A stretch of DNA of 64,000 bases from Ampullaceana balthica (lineage: Eukaryota; Mollusca; Gastropoda; Lymnaeidae), in contig CALYLW010000184.1 of assembly GCA_944989445.1 (NCBI GenBank), positions 249,501 through 313,500 of the forward strand, written 5' to 3'. Under the pieces are notes generated by a model. It ran no database searches. It saw only the letters and a list, made by a program, of their open reading frames with translations, and was not told where the DNA came from. Within the stretch, counting starts at the first letter, position 1, and each line of letters starts with the position of its first letter. Shown piece after piece: positions 36,966 to 48,505 of the stretch. A program made the position numbers and the translations under genes.

Positions 36966-37425
36966 CTTTGAATGTCTGTCTGGTATACCCAGGCTGTCTT
37001 GTCTGTCCAGGTTGTCTTGTCTGTCTTATCTGCCATATCTGTCTTGTCTATCCTGTATGTCTTGTATGTCTAGTATGTCTTGTTTATCCTGTATGTCTTT
37101 TTTGTTCAGTTTATCTATTTTGTCTGTCCTGTCTATATTGTTAGCCTTGTCTGTCCTGTCTATATTGTTAGCCTTGTCTGTCCTGTCTATATTGTCTGTC
37201 CTGTCTATATTTTATGTCTCGTCATTATTTTCTGTCCTTTCTATCCTATCTGTATAGTCTATTATGTCTATCTTTCATGTCTTGTCTGTCCTGTCTATAT
37301 TGTCTGTCCTGTCTATCTTGTCTGTCCTGTCTATATTTTATTCCTTGTCTGTCCTGTCTATATTGTCTGTCTTGTCTATATTGTCTGTCCTGTCTGTCCT
37401 GTCTATACGGTCTGTCTGTCTCCAA
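36966..37425. repeat. Degenerate TGTCY pentanucleotide array
   Basis: TGTCTGTCCTGTCTATATTG-like units of about 20 bp built from TGTCT/TGTCC pentamers, becoming more regular from 37120 onward. Long hydrophobic Cys/Leu-rich frames on the + strand and Arg/Gln/Asp frames on the minus strand are products of the pentamer. Confidence 0.93.
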
Positions 37426-38292
37426 TGAAACACGTGAGTGTGTGTACTTGATCACATTTAGCACACATTGAATGACGCTCAACACATCTCGGGCAGATAA
37501 AAACTCGCCGGTGTTACTGACAATACGTCACCTTCCTTTCAAATTGTATGTTGCGGCATTTAATTAGTGATTTAATTTATTTATGGTTTGTCATAACTGA
37601 CATCCTGCTAAATAAATTTTACGCTAACATTTACCCCCCCCCAACCCCGTCCTAAAAAATCATCTTAAACCACATACTGGGGTAAACATGCGAACCATCT
37701 CTTATGGCATTTGTTAGGTTTCCGGGAAGATAACTCTGGCACCCTGTCGGTTACTAACGTACATCAAAGCGAGCAAGGTGTCTAAGGTCACAATGTTATC
37801 CGAATGTCTCTCCCCTTGACTAGAAAGCAAGATTTGAATGGTTTATGGTCCCTTTAGATTTCTTTCGATGTTTGGCCCTTCCCCCTCCCCTTTAGTTGTT
37901 TTCGTTTAATCAGTCATTATTCAGGGAGATGTGTGCCACTTATGGGAATTTGGTCACGTGGAGTTTGGTGTATGTGAGTGACATATGTACATATGGTGTT
38001 TGATGTCTTATAGTGAAATATGTACTTATTGTGTTTGGTGTATGAGACTGAAAATATAATGTTGGCCTTCTTCATGTATTTATCACCTTTCAGATATTTT
38101 TTATAATTTAATGTTTAATTTTATCATTTTCATTCTTTCAGATGACGATAAAATTGATGGTTCTAAATCCGTGGAAGCCATATACCGTTTATTTATCATA
38201 ATTTGTGCCGATATTCTTTGAGGTGTGAGACGCCTTGTGTTTCTTCAAATATTACAGAGGTGAGTTATATTCTTCTAACAATAACTTTATTC
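37426..38292. other. No confirmed gene; exon-like segment at 38142-38258
   Basis: TTTTCATTCTTTCAG at 38127-38141 resembles a splice acceptor and AG|GTGAGT at about 38257-38264 a donor. Between them one frame reads DDDKIDGSKSVEAIYRLF and then stops at TGA (38219-38221). It could be a short terminal exon or coincidence. I see no upstream exon. Confidence 0.3.
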
Positions 38293-38652
38293 CATCAAGG
38301 GTACCAACAACTAACAGAGGGGCATCAAGGATACCAACAACTAACAGAGGGGCGTCAAGGGTACCAACAACTAACAGAGGGCCATCAAGGGTACCAACAA
38401 CTAACAGAGGGGCATCAAGGGTACCAACAACTAACAGAGGGGCATCAAGGGTACCAAAAACTAACAGAGGGGCATCAAGGGTACCAACAACTAACAGAGG
38501 GGCATCAAGGGTACCAACAACTAACAGAGGGGCATCAAGGGTACCAACAACTAACAGAGGGGCATCAAGGGTACCAACAACTAACAGAGGGGCATCAAGG
38601 GTACCAACAACTAACAGAGGGGCATCAAGGGTACCAACAACTAACAGAGGGG
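38293..38652. repeat. 30-bp minisatellite, 12 copies
   Basis: Unit CATCAAGGGTACCAACAACT then AACAGAGGGG. Four copies or fewer differ by one base. One frame reads HQGYQQLTEG twelve times in a row inside a longer open frame (about 38203-38715), and a second frame is also open. There is no ATG in the long frame upstream of the array, so I regard it as non-coding. Confidence 0.97.
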
Positions 38653-39208
38653 CAAACCAATAATTTTCTAGTCAAAAGACATACAGGTGCTGTAAATCAT
38701 CATTGGTACCTTTGAGTACGCTTCTGTAGCAGGAAATGTTTCGGTATCAGGCAATTGTCACTTAGAACAACTAATTCTTTAGACTTCAACTGGGACTCGA
38801 AATCCCGGCTTCGCAGCCAGTCCGTTCAAACTTTAGTGAATCTGTTGGCATTGGGTCACCGTGCTGGACATGGCCGGCCAGTGCAGAGGGGCGTGAGAAT
38901 AAAACACCAAGAGTTAATGGGGCGTCTGGCAAAAGGATGCCATTGTGTTAGTCGTAACTAAAAAAGTGTGAGCTCAAGTCAAAAATATCTTTTTAGACTT
39001 AAACATAAGTCAGTTAGCCAACACATATCTTATTAGACTTACACATAAGTCAGTTAGCCAACTCATATCTTGTTAGGATACGAATGGAAACTGAAGTTTG
39101 GTGTGTAATGAGTAGATATTGTACTGTGGAATTGTTTTTAAATATTACGAATTCGTTGCTTTAAAAGACACGAACGTTAGACTTATATTGTATGGGTATC
39201 AATTTTCA
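38653..39208. other. No gene; two-copy 41-42 bp duplication at 38986-39079
   Basis: TTAGACTTAAACATAAGTCAG and its near copy TTAGACTTACACATAAGTCAG are followed by TTAGCCAACNCATATCTT. Otherwise unique-looking sequence. Confidence 0.6.
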
Positions 39209-40441
39209 CTTTCTAACGTACGTGTCATATATTTTCACAATATCAAATCTACCTATTACCTTAAATTTCTAACGTACGTGTCATATATTTTCACAATATC
39301 AAATCTACCTATTACCTTAACTTTCTAACGTACGTGTCATATATTTTCACAATATCAAATCTACCTATTACCTTAACTTTCTAACGTCCGTGGCACATAT
39401 TTTCACAATATCAAATCTACCTATTACCTTAACTTTCTAACGTACGTGTCATATATTTTCACAATATCAAATCTACCTATTACCTTAACTTCTAACGTAC
39501 GTGGCACATATTTTCACAATATCAAATCTACCTATTACCTTAACTTTCTAACGTACGTGGCACATATTTTCACAATATCAAATCTACCTATTACCTTAAC
39601 TTTCTAACGTACTTGTCATATATTTTCACAATATCAAATCTACCTATTACCTTAACTTTCTAACGTACGTGTCATATATTTTCACAATATCAAATCTACC
39701 TATTACCTTAACTTTCTAACGTACGTGTCATATATTTTCACAATATCAAATCTACCTATTACCTTAACTTTCTAATGTACGTGGCACATATTTTCACAAT
39801 ATCAAATCTACCTATTACCTTAACTTTCTAACGTACGTGTCATATATTTTCACAATATCAAATCTACCTATTACCTTAACTTTCTAACGTACGTGTCATA
39901 TATTTTCACAATATCAAATCTACCTATTACCTTAACTTTCTAACGTACGTGGCACATATTTTCACAATATCAAATCTACCTATTACCTTAACTTTCTAAC
40001 GTACGTGTCATATATTTTCACAATATCAAATCTACCTATTACCTTAACTTTCTAACGTACGTGTCATATATTTTCACAATATCAAATCTACCTATTACCT
40101 TAACTTTCTAACGTACGTGTCATATATTTTCACACTATCAAATCTACCTATTACCTTAACTTTCTAACGTACGTGTCATATATTTTCACAATATCAAATC
40201 TACCTATTACCTTAACTTTCTAACGTACGTGTCATATATTTTCACAATATCAAATCTACCTATTACCTTAACTTTCTAACGTACGAGTCATATATTTTCA
40301 CAATATCAAATCTACCTATTACCTTAACTTTCTAACGTACGTGTCATATATATTCACAATATCAAATCTACCTAATACCTTAACTTTCGAACGTACGTGT
40401 CATATATTTTCACAATATCAAATCTACCTATTACCTTAAAT
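39209..40441. repeat. 57-bp satellite, about 21.5 copies
   Basis: Unit starts ACTTTCTAACGTACGTGTCA and ends CTACCTATTACCTTAA. A GTCATAT/GGCACAT variant is scattered through the array. Divergence rises slightly at both ends. Confidence 0.97.
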
Positions 40442-42087
40442 TTAAGCAACTTTGAAGTCCATAAATAAGGATTTGTATGAATATTTGATGGATTGGAAAT
40501 GAATTTAAAAAGAAATGTTGAATTTTAAAAAAGGAATTAAAATTTTCTTTATGCAAACAACATTTAGTACTAATTTATAAAAATTTAATAATTTTTTTTT
40601 AAAATCTGATAATTGAGTTTATCAAACATACTTACCGGTATATGCAGTTCATTACTTCTACTAAAAAATTAATGAGAAAGTCCAAATAGGATAGCAAGAT
40701 GTGGTTCAGGAAAAAAAATGATTTGTTAAGTTATAAGCTACAGTAAAAAATAATAATAAAGAAAATAAAAAAGCTAAGAAGTGTGCGCATTTCGATGGGA
40801 AAGGTTCTGACGGACAGAAGCTGTTATTGAGATTACACAGAAATCCCTAAAATAACAAAATCATATTTAAAAAAAAACAGGGACGGGATTTTAAAAGGAA
40901 TAAATAAACATAGGCATCGGCCCGTGTGGTGCGGAATGGTTTAATAATTAGGACGCCAAGCGATGCGCGTTGGTGTGCAACAACACAGGGATTCTTTATG
41001 ATCAAAACATTAGGGCTTGGATCGTTGTGAATGCCGTCCCCTTGTGTTTACCGGGGAGGCCATCCCTGAAACGCCCCGTCATAAAGGTAGGGCGCTATTT
41101 GTGTGCTTCACTGTCGGGCCAAAAGGGGTGGATGTTGGGGGGGGGGTGTGTGCTGTCGCTCGGAGGCTTGGAGTATTCACGGGAAGACCACCCGGTGTCA
41201 AGTAACCAAAAAAAACATTAAGACAATAATCAGGTTTTTGTTGCCCCTGATACGGCGCGCCTACATAAGAGCTCACGATAGAAGAGCTCTTCAGAGAGTT
41301 AGATAAAGGGAGCAAGGTATTATCTCATAGCAAAGTGAGTGTGTTTGGGCCATCGGTGAGGCTGCGGCTTTACAGTGAAACATTCATAGACGTTGAACTC
41401 TGCGGGGTCACAGACGCTGAACACTGTAGAGTCATGGGCGCTGAACTCTATGGAGTCATAGACCTTGATCTCTATAGAGTCACAGACGCTGAACACTGTT
41501 GAGTTATAAACACTGAACTCAGTGGCGTCATAGAATGGAATGCCAAATCAGTCCACAAGTTCATACACGAGGGCGCACAACCCTGCTTCATTCCCAGACC
41601 GGATGTTCTGATATACTCTGCCAAATCCATTAGCCACCCTCAAAACACTTCTTTATGACAACCTTGACCAAGGTCAATGTCCATAGATCTACAATTAAGC
41701 CATATCCATATTTCTGTCAATGTCACTTTGAAGACGGCTTACTTTGATGTTATCAACAGTTCACGCCCCGGGTGCCTCGCTTTGTATACACGACTGCCAA
41801 CCGTCAAGTTTATATCATCACAGACCAGGGGCAAATTTTGCGTTGAGTTATCGTTCCTTCTTTTCCGTTCATTCCTCTCCACCAAAACCCATTCGTCCTA
41901 GACTCAAACTGTCTCGGGTGGACGCTTAACAGTTATTTAGCTTTCATGAGGTTAAATTATCCACCCCCCATCCACTACATCCAATCCAGATTCCATACGG
42001 CCATCTCACCTGATTCACGGTTGAGTGAATTTATATCTTTAAACGTCACGTCCCGTAAGGCCTTTTCCAGATTAACGTCTGATCAAT
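40442..42087. other. No gene; degenerate 24-27 bp repeat at 41388-41530
   Basis: About five diverged units of the form GCTGAACTCTRTGGAGTCAT. A GC-rich patch at 41030-41200 contains a G10 run and several short overlapping frames with no recognisable domain. Confidence 0.5.
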
Positions 42088-42095
42088 GTCTACAG

Positions 42096-44021
42096 CAGTG
42101 GTTCTTAACCGGTGCTCCGCGGAGCACTGGTGCTCCGCGAGGTAGTTGCAAGTGCTCCGCGAAATTATGAGTTAAGTTCGGATCATAATGTTAAAAAAGT
42201 ATTATTCATTCCCAATTCATTTTTGGTTTTTACAGTAATACCCCATAATGGACAAATTTCTTATCAAACGAAAAGCGAATGATTCGGAAGAACAAAATAC
42301 TAAAAATGGACCGAGTAAAAGTGGAAGCGGTAGTAATGCTCTTGCTGCACATATTGTGTCTTTAATTATACCTGCATGTTGTGAAATGGTTAAAATTATG
42401 TTTGGCGATGAAGCAACAAAGGAAATAATGAAAATTCCTAGTTCAATTGATACAATAAAAAATAGAATTAAAAATATGTCGGATGATATCGAGTTGCCGA
42501 TAAGTTTTCCAAACGGCATTTTGCTCTGCAAATTGACGAGTCCACTTACATAAGTGGAAAAGCTCATATACTAGGGTTCGATCGTTTCATTCATGAAAAC
42601 GAAATAGTGAATCAATTTCTATGCTGTCTTGAGCTTACCGAACGTTCGACAGGACAAGATGTCTTTGATTCTATTTCTTCCTATTTCGAACAATTCAAAA
42701 TATCATGGGAGTTGTGTGTGGGAATTTGTATGGACGGTGCTCCATCAATGGTAGGCTCATTAAAAGGGTTGTGACTCTCGCCAAGAAAAGAAACGCCAAT
42801 ATTATATCTACTCACTGTTTTTTGCACAGAGAATCTCTGGTGTCCAAAAATTTACCTAGTAGTATTAAAACCTGTGCTAGACAAAGTTATAAATATGGTA
42901 AACTTCATAAAATCGAGACCTTTGAAAATACGCGTCTTTAAAAATCTTTGCATCTCTATGGAAGCCAAGTACGAATCTTTGCTTTTGCATTCTGAAGTGA
43001 GATGTTTATCCAGAGGAAAAGTGTTACGTCGTTTCTTAGAACTGAAGGATGAATTGATGACCTTTTTCCAAAATGAAAATATGGATGATTTTGTGGAATA
43101 TCTTCAAAATGACATTTGGTGTGCTAAATTGGCATATTTAGCTGATATTTTTGATTATTTAAATTGTGTTAATACCAGCCTTCAAGGAAGAATAGAAAAA
43201 AAAATTAACATCGACCGACAAATTGACAGCCTTTCGGAAAAAAGTTATTTTTTGGAAAAAACGTTTGTTGGAGAAAAAGAAAGTAGATATCTTTCCTTCT
43301 CTTAATGATAACACTACCGACGAAATTATGTCAGCAGTAACAGAGCATTTAACTTTATTAGAAGAAAAGATTGAATTTTATTTTCCATCAATAAACGTAG
43401 AAACATATGACTGGATACGTAATCCCTTTGCCACGGTTGATACATCAAATAGTAAGTTGTCATACCAAGAAGAAGAAGAATTAATCAACCTATCATCGGA
43501 TCGGACACTTAAAATAAAATTTTCCGAAATAGTTCGGGAGGAATTTTGGATCTTTGTGCAATAAGAATACTCAGCTCTCTCCATGAAGGTACTTAAAATC
43601 TTGTTGCAATTTTCAACATCATATTTGTGTGAATTCGGTTTCTCGATAGTCACCAACATAAAAACTAAAAAACGAGCAACACTTACTAATTTGGATGAAG
43701 AATTGAGGGTATCTATTTCTAAAATTAGACCTCATATCACTGAAATTTGTAAAAACCGTCAAGCTCAGGTTTCACATTAAATCTTTTTATTTTTCTGAAT
43801 TAAATTTTGCTCAATGTTATTTTTTACTTATTAAATTTATGTTTATTAAACATTTGTTTGTCATGTTATAATTTTAAACTCGTATGTTATAATGTATTAT
43901 TTTCAATAAAAGTCGTACGTATGTGTATTTGATTGTTTTTTTTACTCCTTGATTGTGGTGCTCCCCAAATTTTTGTCATGATCAAAAGTGCTCCCCGACT
44001 TCAAAAGGTTAAGAACCACTG
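42096..44021 (+). mobile_element. Complete ZBED5-type hAT element, 1,926 bp, inactive
   Basis: Perfect 15-bp terminal inverted repeats CAGTGGTTCTTAACC at 42096-42110 and 44007-44021. The target duplication GTCTACAG is perfect at 42088-42095 and 44022-44029. GTGCTCC motifs are repeated subterminally at both ends, as expected for transposase binding sites. One transposase reading frame fills the interior. The intact target duplication and both termini suggest that it is younger than the relic at 1680-3538. Confidence 0.96.
42248..43780 (+). pseudogene. hAT transposase, ZBED5/GTF2IRD2-like, inactivated
   Basis: Starts MDKFLIKRK, the usual N terminus of this family. The BED zinc finger that normally follows is missing: residues ~25-30 join directly to IIPACCEMVKIMFGDEAT. 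Further blocks are FALQIDESTYISGKAHILGF (first core Asp), WELCVGICMDGAPSMVGS (second core Asp), STHCFLHRESLV, SEVRCLSRGKVLRRFLEL, EEKIEFYFPSINVETYDWI and the C-terminal STSYLCEFGFSIVTNIKTKK ending SH-stop. Frameshifts occur near 42497, 42766, 42868 and 43210, with a nonsense codon TAA at 43562. With four shifts and no BED finger it cannot encode an active enzyme. The polyadenylation-like AATAAA follows at 43904. Confidence 0.93.
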
Positions 44022-44274
44022 GTCTACAGCGTTGTCTCACGTACGTATAGATGTCAGGAAGATGGTGAATTCCTGAAAACTCAGTAGTTGAATCAAAAGC
44101 CGAAAGTAAAACGTCAAGAAAAATCGGGTAAAAAACGTAAAGTAAGATCTTTGAATACTGGTGTATGCCAGATAACAAAATGGAAAAAAATCTGGACTAT
44201 TAAAATTAATTATTTTCTATACACATTTAGTAAATATTTAAATAAATAGAAGTAAAAAAAAAGATTTTTAAAAA

Positions 44275-44483
44275 CCACGTTTTTATAAGCGGACTAAAAA
44301 GAAGAAAATAATTTAAAACTTATTAGTTCAAGTACTTCGATTTAATATGACTAAAAACGTGGGGCGGGCGCTTATGAGGTTTAACATATGCGGTTCACTC
44401 ATTCTCTCATTTATAGATCTCTCTTTTGCCTTCTACATTAGAAATCTTTAATTTTTATACCAAACACCCACCCCACGTTTTTA
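44275..44483 (+). mobile_element. Flip repeat, locus 2 (L inverted)
   Basis: Arm A runs from CCACGTTTTTA (44275) to CTAAAAACGTGGGG (44351-44364). Segment L, about 105 bp, then reads CGGGCGCTTATGAGGTTTAA to TTTTTATACCAAACACCCA, and the locus closes with CCCCACGTTTTTA (44471-44483). L is in the opposite orientation to loci 1 and 3 while arm A is in the same orientation. Confidence 0.9.
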
Positions 44484-44866
44484 GTGGAGAGGGGAAAAGT
44501 CTGGTCACCGATTCGCTTGACCGCGCTCAGAGTGACACGTAAAATGTAAACAAAAGCGCCCGTCGCTTCGTTGGGTCGCCTCAATGCGTCAGCTCAAAAT
44601 TTCACGTGGGGAAAAAAATAATAACAAACCGTGAATTTAAATTACATACCTCATATAAGGATAAACTAAAAATGCATTAATTTAATTACGGTACGTTTGA
44701 TCGATCTGAAATTTTGATACGATGCATTTTTAGGTCAGACGGGTCCGTGTGCCAAATTTCAGTTCGATCGGATCATGGGAAGTGGGTCATTTTTGACTTT
44801 TCTTTTTCCGCCCGCCCAAGACAGAGAGAGATGACCGGCGGTGAAGTTAATATAAGGGATTTAAAA
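44484..44866 (+). mobile_element. Family E copy, 5'-truncated
   Basis: Begins at GTGGAGAGGGGAAAAGTCTGG and ends ATATAAGGGATTTA. Compared with the 58-kb copies it has lost the first ~160 bp, exactly where the flip repeat abuts. Confidence 0.85.
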
Positions 44867-45293
44867 ATCAAATCTGAGCGGGTTTTGCTAGGTGCCTGCC
44901 ATAAATGAAAGTTTAGCTATTCATACAGTTTTTCTTATCAAAATTGTAAAGCCTTAGGTCCCGTTGTCCTGTCAGTTAAGATGTGAATATGACAACGCGG
45001 GTCTCAGTGACAGAAAAATCAAGTTAATGCATTTTTATCCGTCTGTATAGTTGATTCATGGGTAATGAATGAGACAACATTTCTTTTAATAATTAACGTA
45101 GCTTACGTGTAAGGTACTGTCATTTATGTGGTTAATATGATATGAATATGAATGGTTATTTAATTATTATATGTATGTTATTATCTCCATGCAGTGGCGT
45201 AACAACGGGTCGGCATCGGGGCAGTTGCTAAGGGCGCCAGCTCAAAAGGGCGCCACTAAATCTTTAATTTTTAAATTTGTATTTAAATAAATA

Positions 45294-45958
45294 CAGTCGG
45301 ACCTCTCTAAGTCGAACTCAAAAGGACCCGGAAAAAAATCGACTTACGGAGTTTTTGAGTTATGGAAAATGGCGTAATAGGCGCCGATTAATCAAGTACA
45401 ATGTAGATATTGAGAGGTGGGGGAAGAGCGATACCGGCTAGTAGGCTTGACAGAAAAGAGAGGCAGTGTCTATGTTTCACATGAAAGGAAGCCAACTTGT
45501 TTTGACATGCCGACACAAGCCCGTGAGAGGCGACACCTTCCCTCCCCTCTCCCACTTTACTCTCTCCACAGTGGGATGGGGGAGTAAGATTTTTCTTTAA
45601 AAAAAAAGCCACAACATGCAGCAAAGGGACGCGAATTAGTTACTACTTATCACTCCTTTTTCTTGTCTTTGTCATTTTTTGTACTTGCAAGGGTCGCTAA
45701 ATCCCTTGTGGAATACACTAAGATAAGATTTTACGTCCATTTACGTGGCTCTACGGAACACGTGTTCTGAAATGTCACTCCAGAATAATAACCCAAACGC
45801 CTTGGAAAAGTCGACTAATAGAGGTTGAAAGTAAAAAATCTTGGAGTTAAGGAGATTTGAAATATATTAGTCTTATGGAATTTTCCCGGGAACTTACAAT
45901 TAATTCGATATAGGGAGGTTTTCCACTTATGGAAGTTCGACTTAGCGAGGTCCGACTG
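45294..45958 (+). mobile_element. pogo/Tigger-like element, 665 bp, non-coding
   Basis: CAGTCGGACCTCTCTAAGTC at the left and, reverse-complemented, CAGTCGGACCTCGCTAAGTC at the right. TA flanks both ends (45292-45293 and 45959-45960). It sits inside the hAT at 45192. No transposase frame is visible. Confidence 0.88.
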
Positions 45959-46134
45959 TATTTAACTTTTATCCTCGATAACAAAAAAGTGAATAATTAT
46001 TTTTATTTAAATATATTTCATTTAAACCATTATACTATCTTTATTATGTTTATGGCCTTTGTGGGGCTTCTTATCATACAAATGTCAATATGATTTTACA
46101 GTCTTTCTTTTAAAAATAAAAATCTTACTATCCT

Positions 46135-46409
46135 CATCCCACTGTCGAGGGAGTAAAGTGGGGGAGGGGAGGGAAAGTGTCTCCTCTCACGGGCTTGTGT
46201 CGTTATGTCAAAGCAAGTTGGCTCCGTTCATATGAAACATCACCACCCTTCTTTCCAATCGAGCCTTCTAGCCGCTATGACTGTTCCCCCCTCCTCAATA
46301 TCAACATTGTCCTTGATAAATCTGCGCCAATTACGCCAGTTTCCCTAACTCAAAAACTCCGCAAGTCAATTTGTTTCTCCCTTGAGTTGGACTTAGAGAG
46401 GTCCGACTG
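46135..46409 (-). mobile_element. Partial pogo-like copy, inverted
   Basis: About 275 bp matching the left half of 45294-45583 in reverse. It ends GGACTTAGAGAGGTCCGACTG directly before TA (46410-46411). Shared landmarks are CATCCCACTGT, GGGAGTAAAGTGGGGGAGGG and CACGGGCTTGTGTCG. The inner end is missing. Confidence 0.85.
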
Positions 46410-46875
46410 TATTAGCAACACGTCAATACGCCAGCTAACTGTAGTGCTGAGCTGTAGTCGGTGGAGTGTTATTTAAATTTACTTTTAATTTTGAGCTTCT
46501 ATCGTTATGTATGAGATAATGAGTATGACACATTGACATTATTGTTTTTATTTATAATACATGTTGCTTCAAGTTTTGCTGTATTCTTTATTAACGCAAC
46601 AATATCCCGTTTTATCCACCAGTTTATTTGGTATTATCTAGTAAAAAATAGACTGCAAATTAGTATTGTTCGTGTCTTATGCATTTTTTATTATCACGTT
46701 GTATGACTGTCACCGTCAGACTACGTAATTATTGTCATAAATAAAATAAGAGAAATTCAATTATTTTGTCTAACAAATGAAAAAATCGCAAAGATGAAAC
46801 TTGTCGATTTATCAAGGGCGCCAAAAATAAATTAGCCAAGGGCGCCAAAATCGTAGTTACGCCTCTGTCTCCATG

Positions 46876-46945
46876 TAAAGCGCTTTGAGCCTGGTTCCTT
46901 GATGAGATACAGCGCTATATAAATTATCAATTTGTTACTATTATT
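46876..46945 (+). mobile_element. LINE/SINE-type 3' tail
   Basis: TAAAGCGCTTTGAGC then CAGCGCTATATAAAT followed by an ATT-rich run is a motif common in 3' tails of L2/CR1-related retroelements and their SINEs. The hAT at 45192 landed inside it, since TCTCCATG precedes TAAAGCGC. Too short to name the family. Confidence 0.5.
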
Positions 46946-47869
46946 ATAATTTGAAGGAAAAACATTAGATAAATGTTTACTCTTTTAGTTCGGTGTAATA
47001 TTCAAAATCATTCAACAATGCTGCTCTTTGTTTTTTGTTTTTTTTACCTCATCATATAGGGCAATATAGGCTATTGTCTAAAACTGATAGTTACTGCTGT
47101 TTAAAGAAAACCAAACTAATTAGGGTCAGGACAGGATACACCGAACCCTTTATGATAGACACTCAGTCACGTGGTACAACTACCATGATGGCACGTGATG
47201 AAAGGGGCTCATAATGTTTGACGCCGTCCAGGTGCTGCTTCAGGTAATAGAGGACAGCCCGTGTGTTAACTTGGGAAGGGGGTGGAAGGGTGGCTTAAGT
47301 ACTCGGTTGTGTAGACGTCGCGAATACGCCATGTGAACCTTACGTACGGAAGCATGGAGGAGACTTTTCGATCTGACGGTTGAAATTTTCAGTAATGACA
47401 TATCAAGATTTTTTTTATGCATTGAGTTTATTTACGACAATGACACTACATCAGTAATTTAATGTTTAATATGACAAGTTGTTTCTTTAAATTACATGTT
47501 TCCCACTCGCTAACTAGTTATTTAGGCTACCCTTTGAATTCCCATCTCTTCCGTTATTTAGCAGCATAGGGGAGACCGAAATATTGATCACGTAAGATTG
47601 CATAATGACATCAGAAGCTCTGGTCGGATGCAACAAGGAAATAATCCATTTAGAAGGCAAGGCCATGGACTGCATAGAGCCTGGTTCGTGTATCATTGCT
47701 GTAAACGTTTTTATAGTGATTTTCTCTATCTTTCTAGTGAACGACGTTGTTTTAAACCACAGGAACATCTTTGACATGTGGGGTCTCCCTATTGTTCATA
47801 TTCTACCAGAAATTCAGTTAATCTATATCTAACATACACATTTAGACTTCGAAAATGTACTGGAAAACA
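46946..47869. other. No recognised gene
   Basis: Two frames overlap on opposite strands at about 47514-47832 (75-87 codons). Neither shows a family I recognise. Confidence 0.5.
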
Positions 47870-48030
47870 TGGTTTAACAGCGTCTTTCCTTAAAACATGG
47901 TATAACAGCGTCTTTCCTTAAAACACAGATTTAACAGCGTCTTCCCTTTAAACATGGTTTAACTAAGTCTTCCCTTTAAACATGGTTTAACTACGTCTTC
48001 CCTTTAAACATGGTTTAACGACGTCTTCCG
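47870..48030. repeat. 28-bp degenerate tandem repeat, about 6 copies
   Basis: Unit AAACATGGTTTAACAGCGTC then TTTCCTTA, with later copies reading AACTACGTCTTCCC. Confidence 0.93.
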
Positions 48031-48138
48031 TTTATAAATTATATTTTTCAACTCCTTCCTATACTGAGAGATTCGTTACGGAATTCCTGGTGATGTTATC
48101 TGGAAATTCTTTCTCATACCCATAATATTTCCAAATAT

Positions 48139-48498
48139 TACAATACGTTTGTGTTACCATGTTACAATACGTTTGTGTTACCATGTTACAATACGTTTGT
48201 GTTACCATGTTACAATACGTTTGTGTTACCATGTTACAATACGTTTGTGTTACCATGTTACAATACGTTTGTGTTACCATGTTACAATACGTTTGTGTTA
48301 CCATGTTACAATACGTTTGTGTTACCATGTTACAATACGTTTGTGTTACCATGTTACAATACGTTTGTGTTACCATGTTACAATACGTTTGTGTTACCAT
48401 GTTACAATACGTTTGTGTTACCATGTTACAATACGTTTGTGTTACCATGTTACAATACGTTTGTGTTACCATGTTACAATACGTTTGTGTTACCATGT
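48139..48498. repeat. 24-bp minisatellite, 15 identical copies
   Basis: Unit TACAATACGTTTGTGTTACC then ATGT. All fifteen copies are identical as read. Four frames remain open purely because of the 24-bp period. Confidence 0.98.
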
Positions 48499-48505
48499 TA
48501 CAATA

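Larger units (their letters stand above)
45192..46867 (+). mobile_element. Non-autonomous ZMYM1-type hAT, 1,676 bp
   Basis: Ends CAGTGGCGTAACAACGGG and, reverse-complemented, CAGAGGCGTAACTACG. Perfect 8-bp target duplication TCTCCATG at 45184-45191 and 46868-46875. The first ~100 bp and the last ~410 bp (46458-46867) match the element at 52681-55308, including GTTGCTAAGGGCGCCAGCTC, CTATCGTTATGTATGAGAT and CAAGGGCGCCAAAA. The transposase is replaced by pogo-like insertions and spacer. Confidence 0.94.

Noticed and set aside
36966..37471. Cys/Leu-rich membrane-like protein
   Set aside because: Product of TGTCT/TGTCC pentamers. The opposite strand gives an equally open Arg/Asp/Gln frame.
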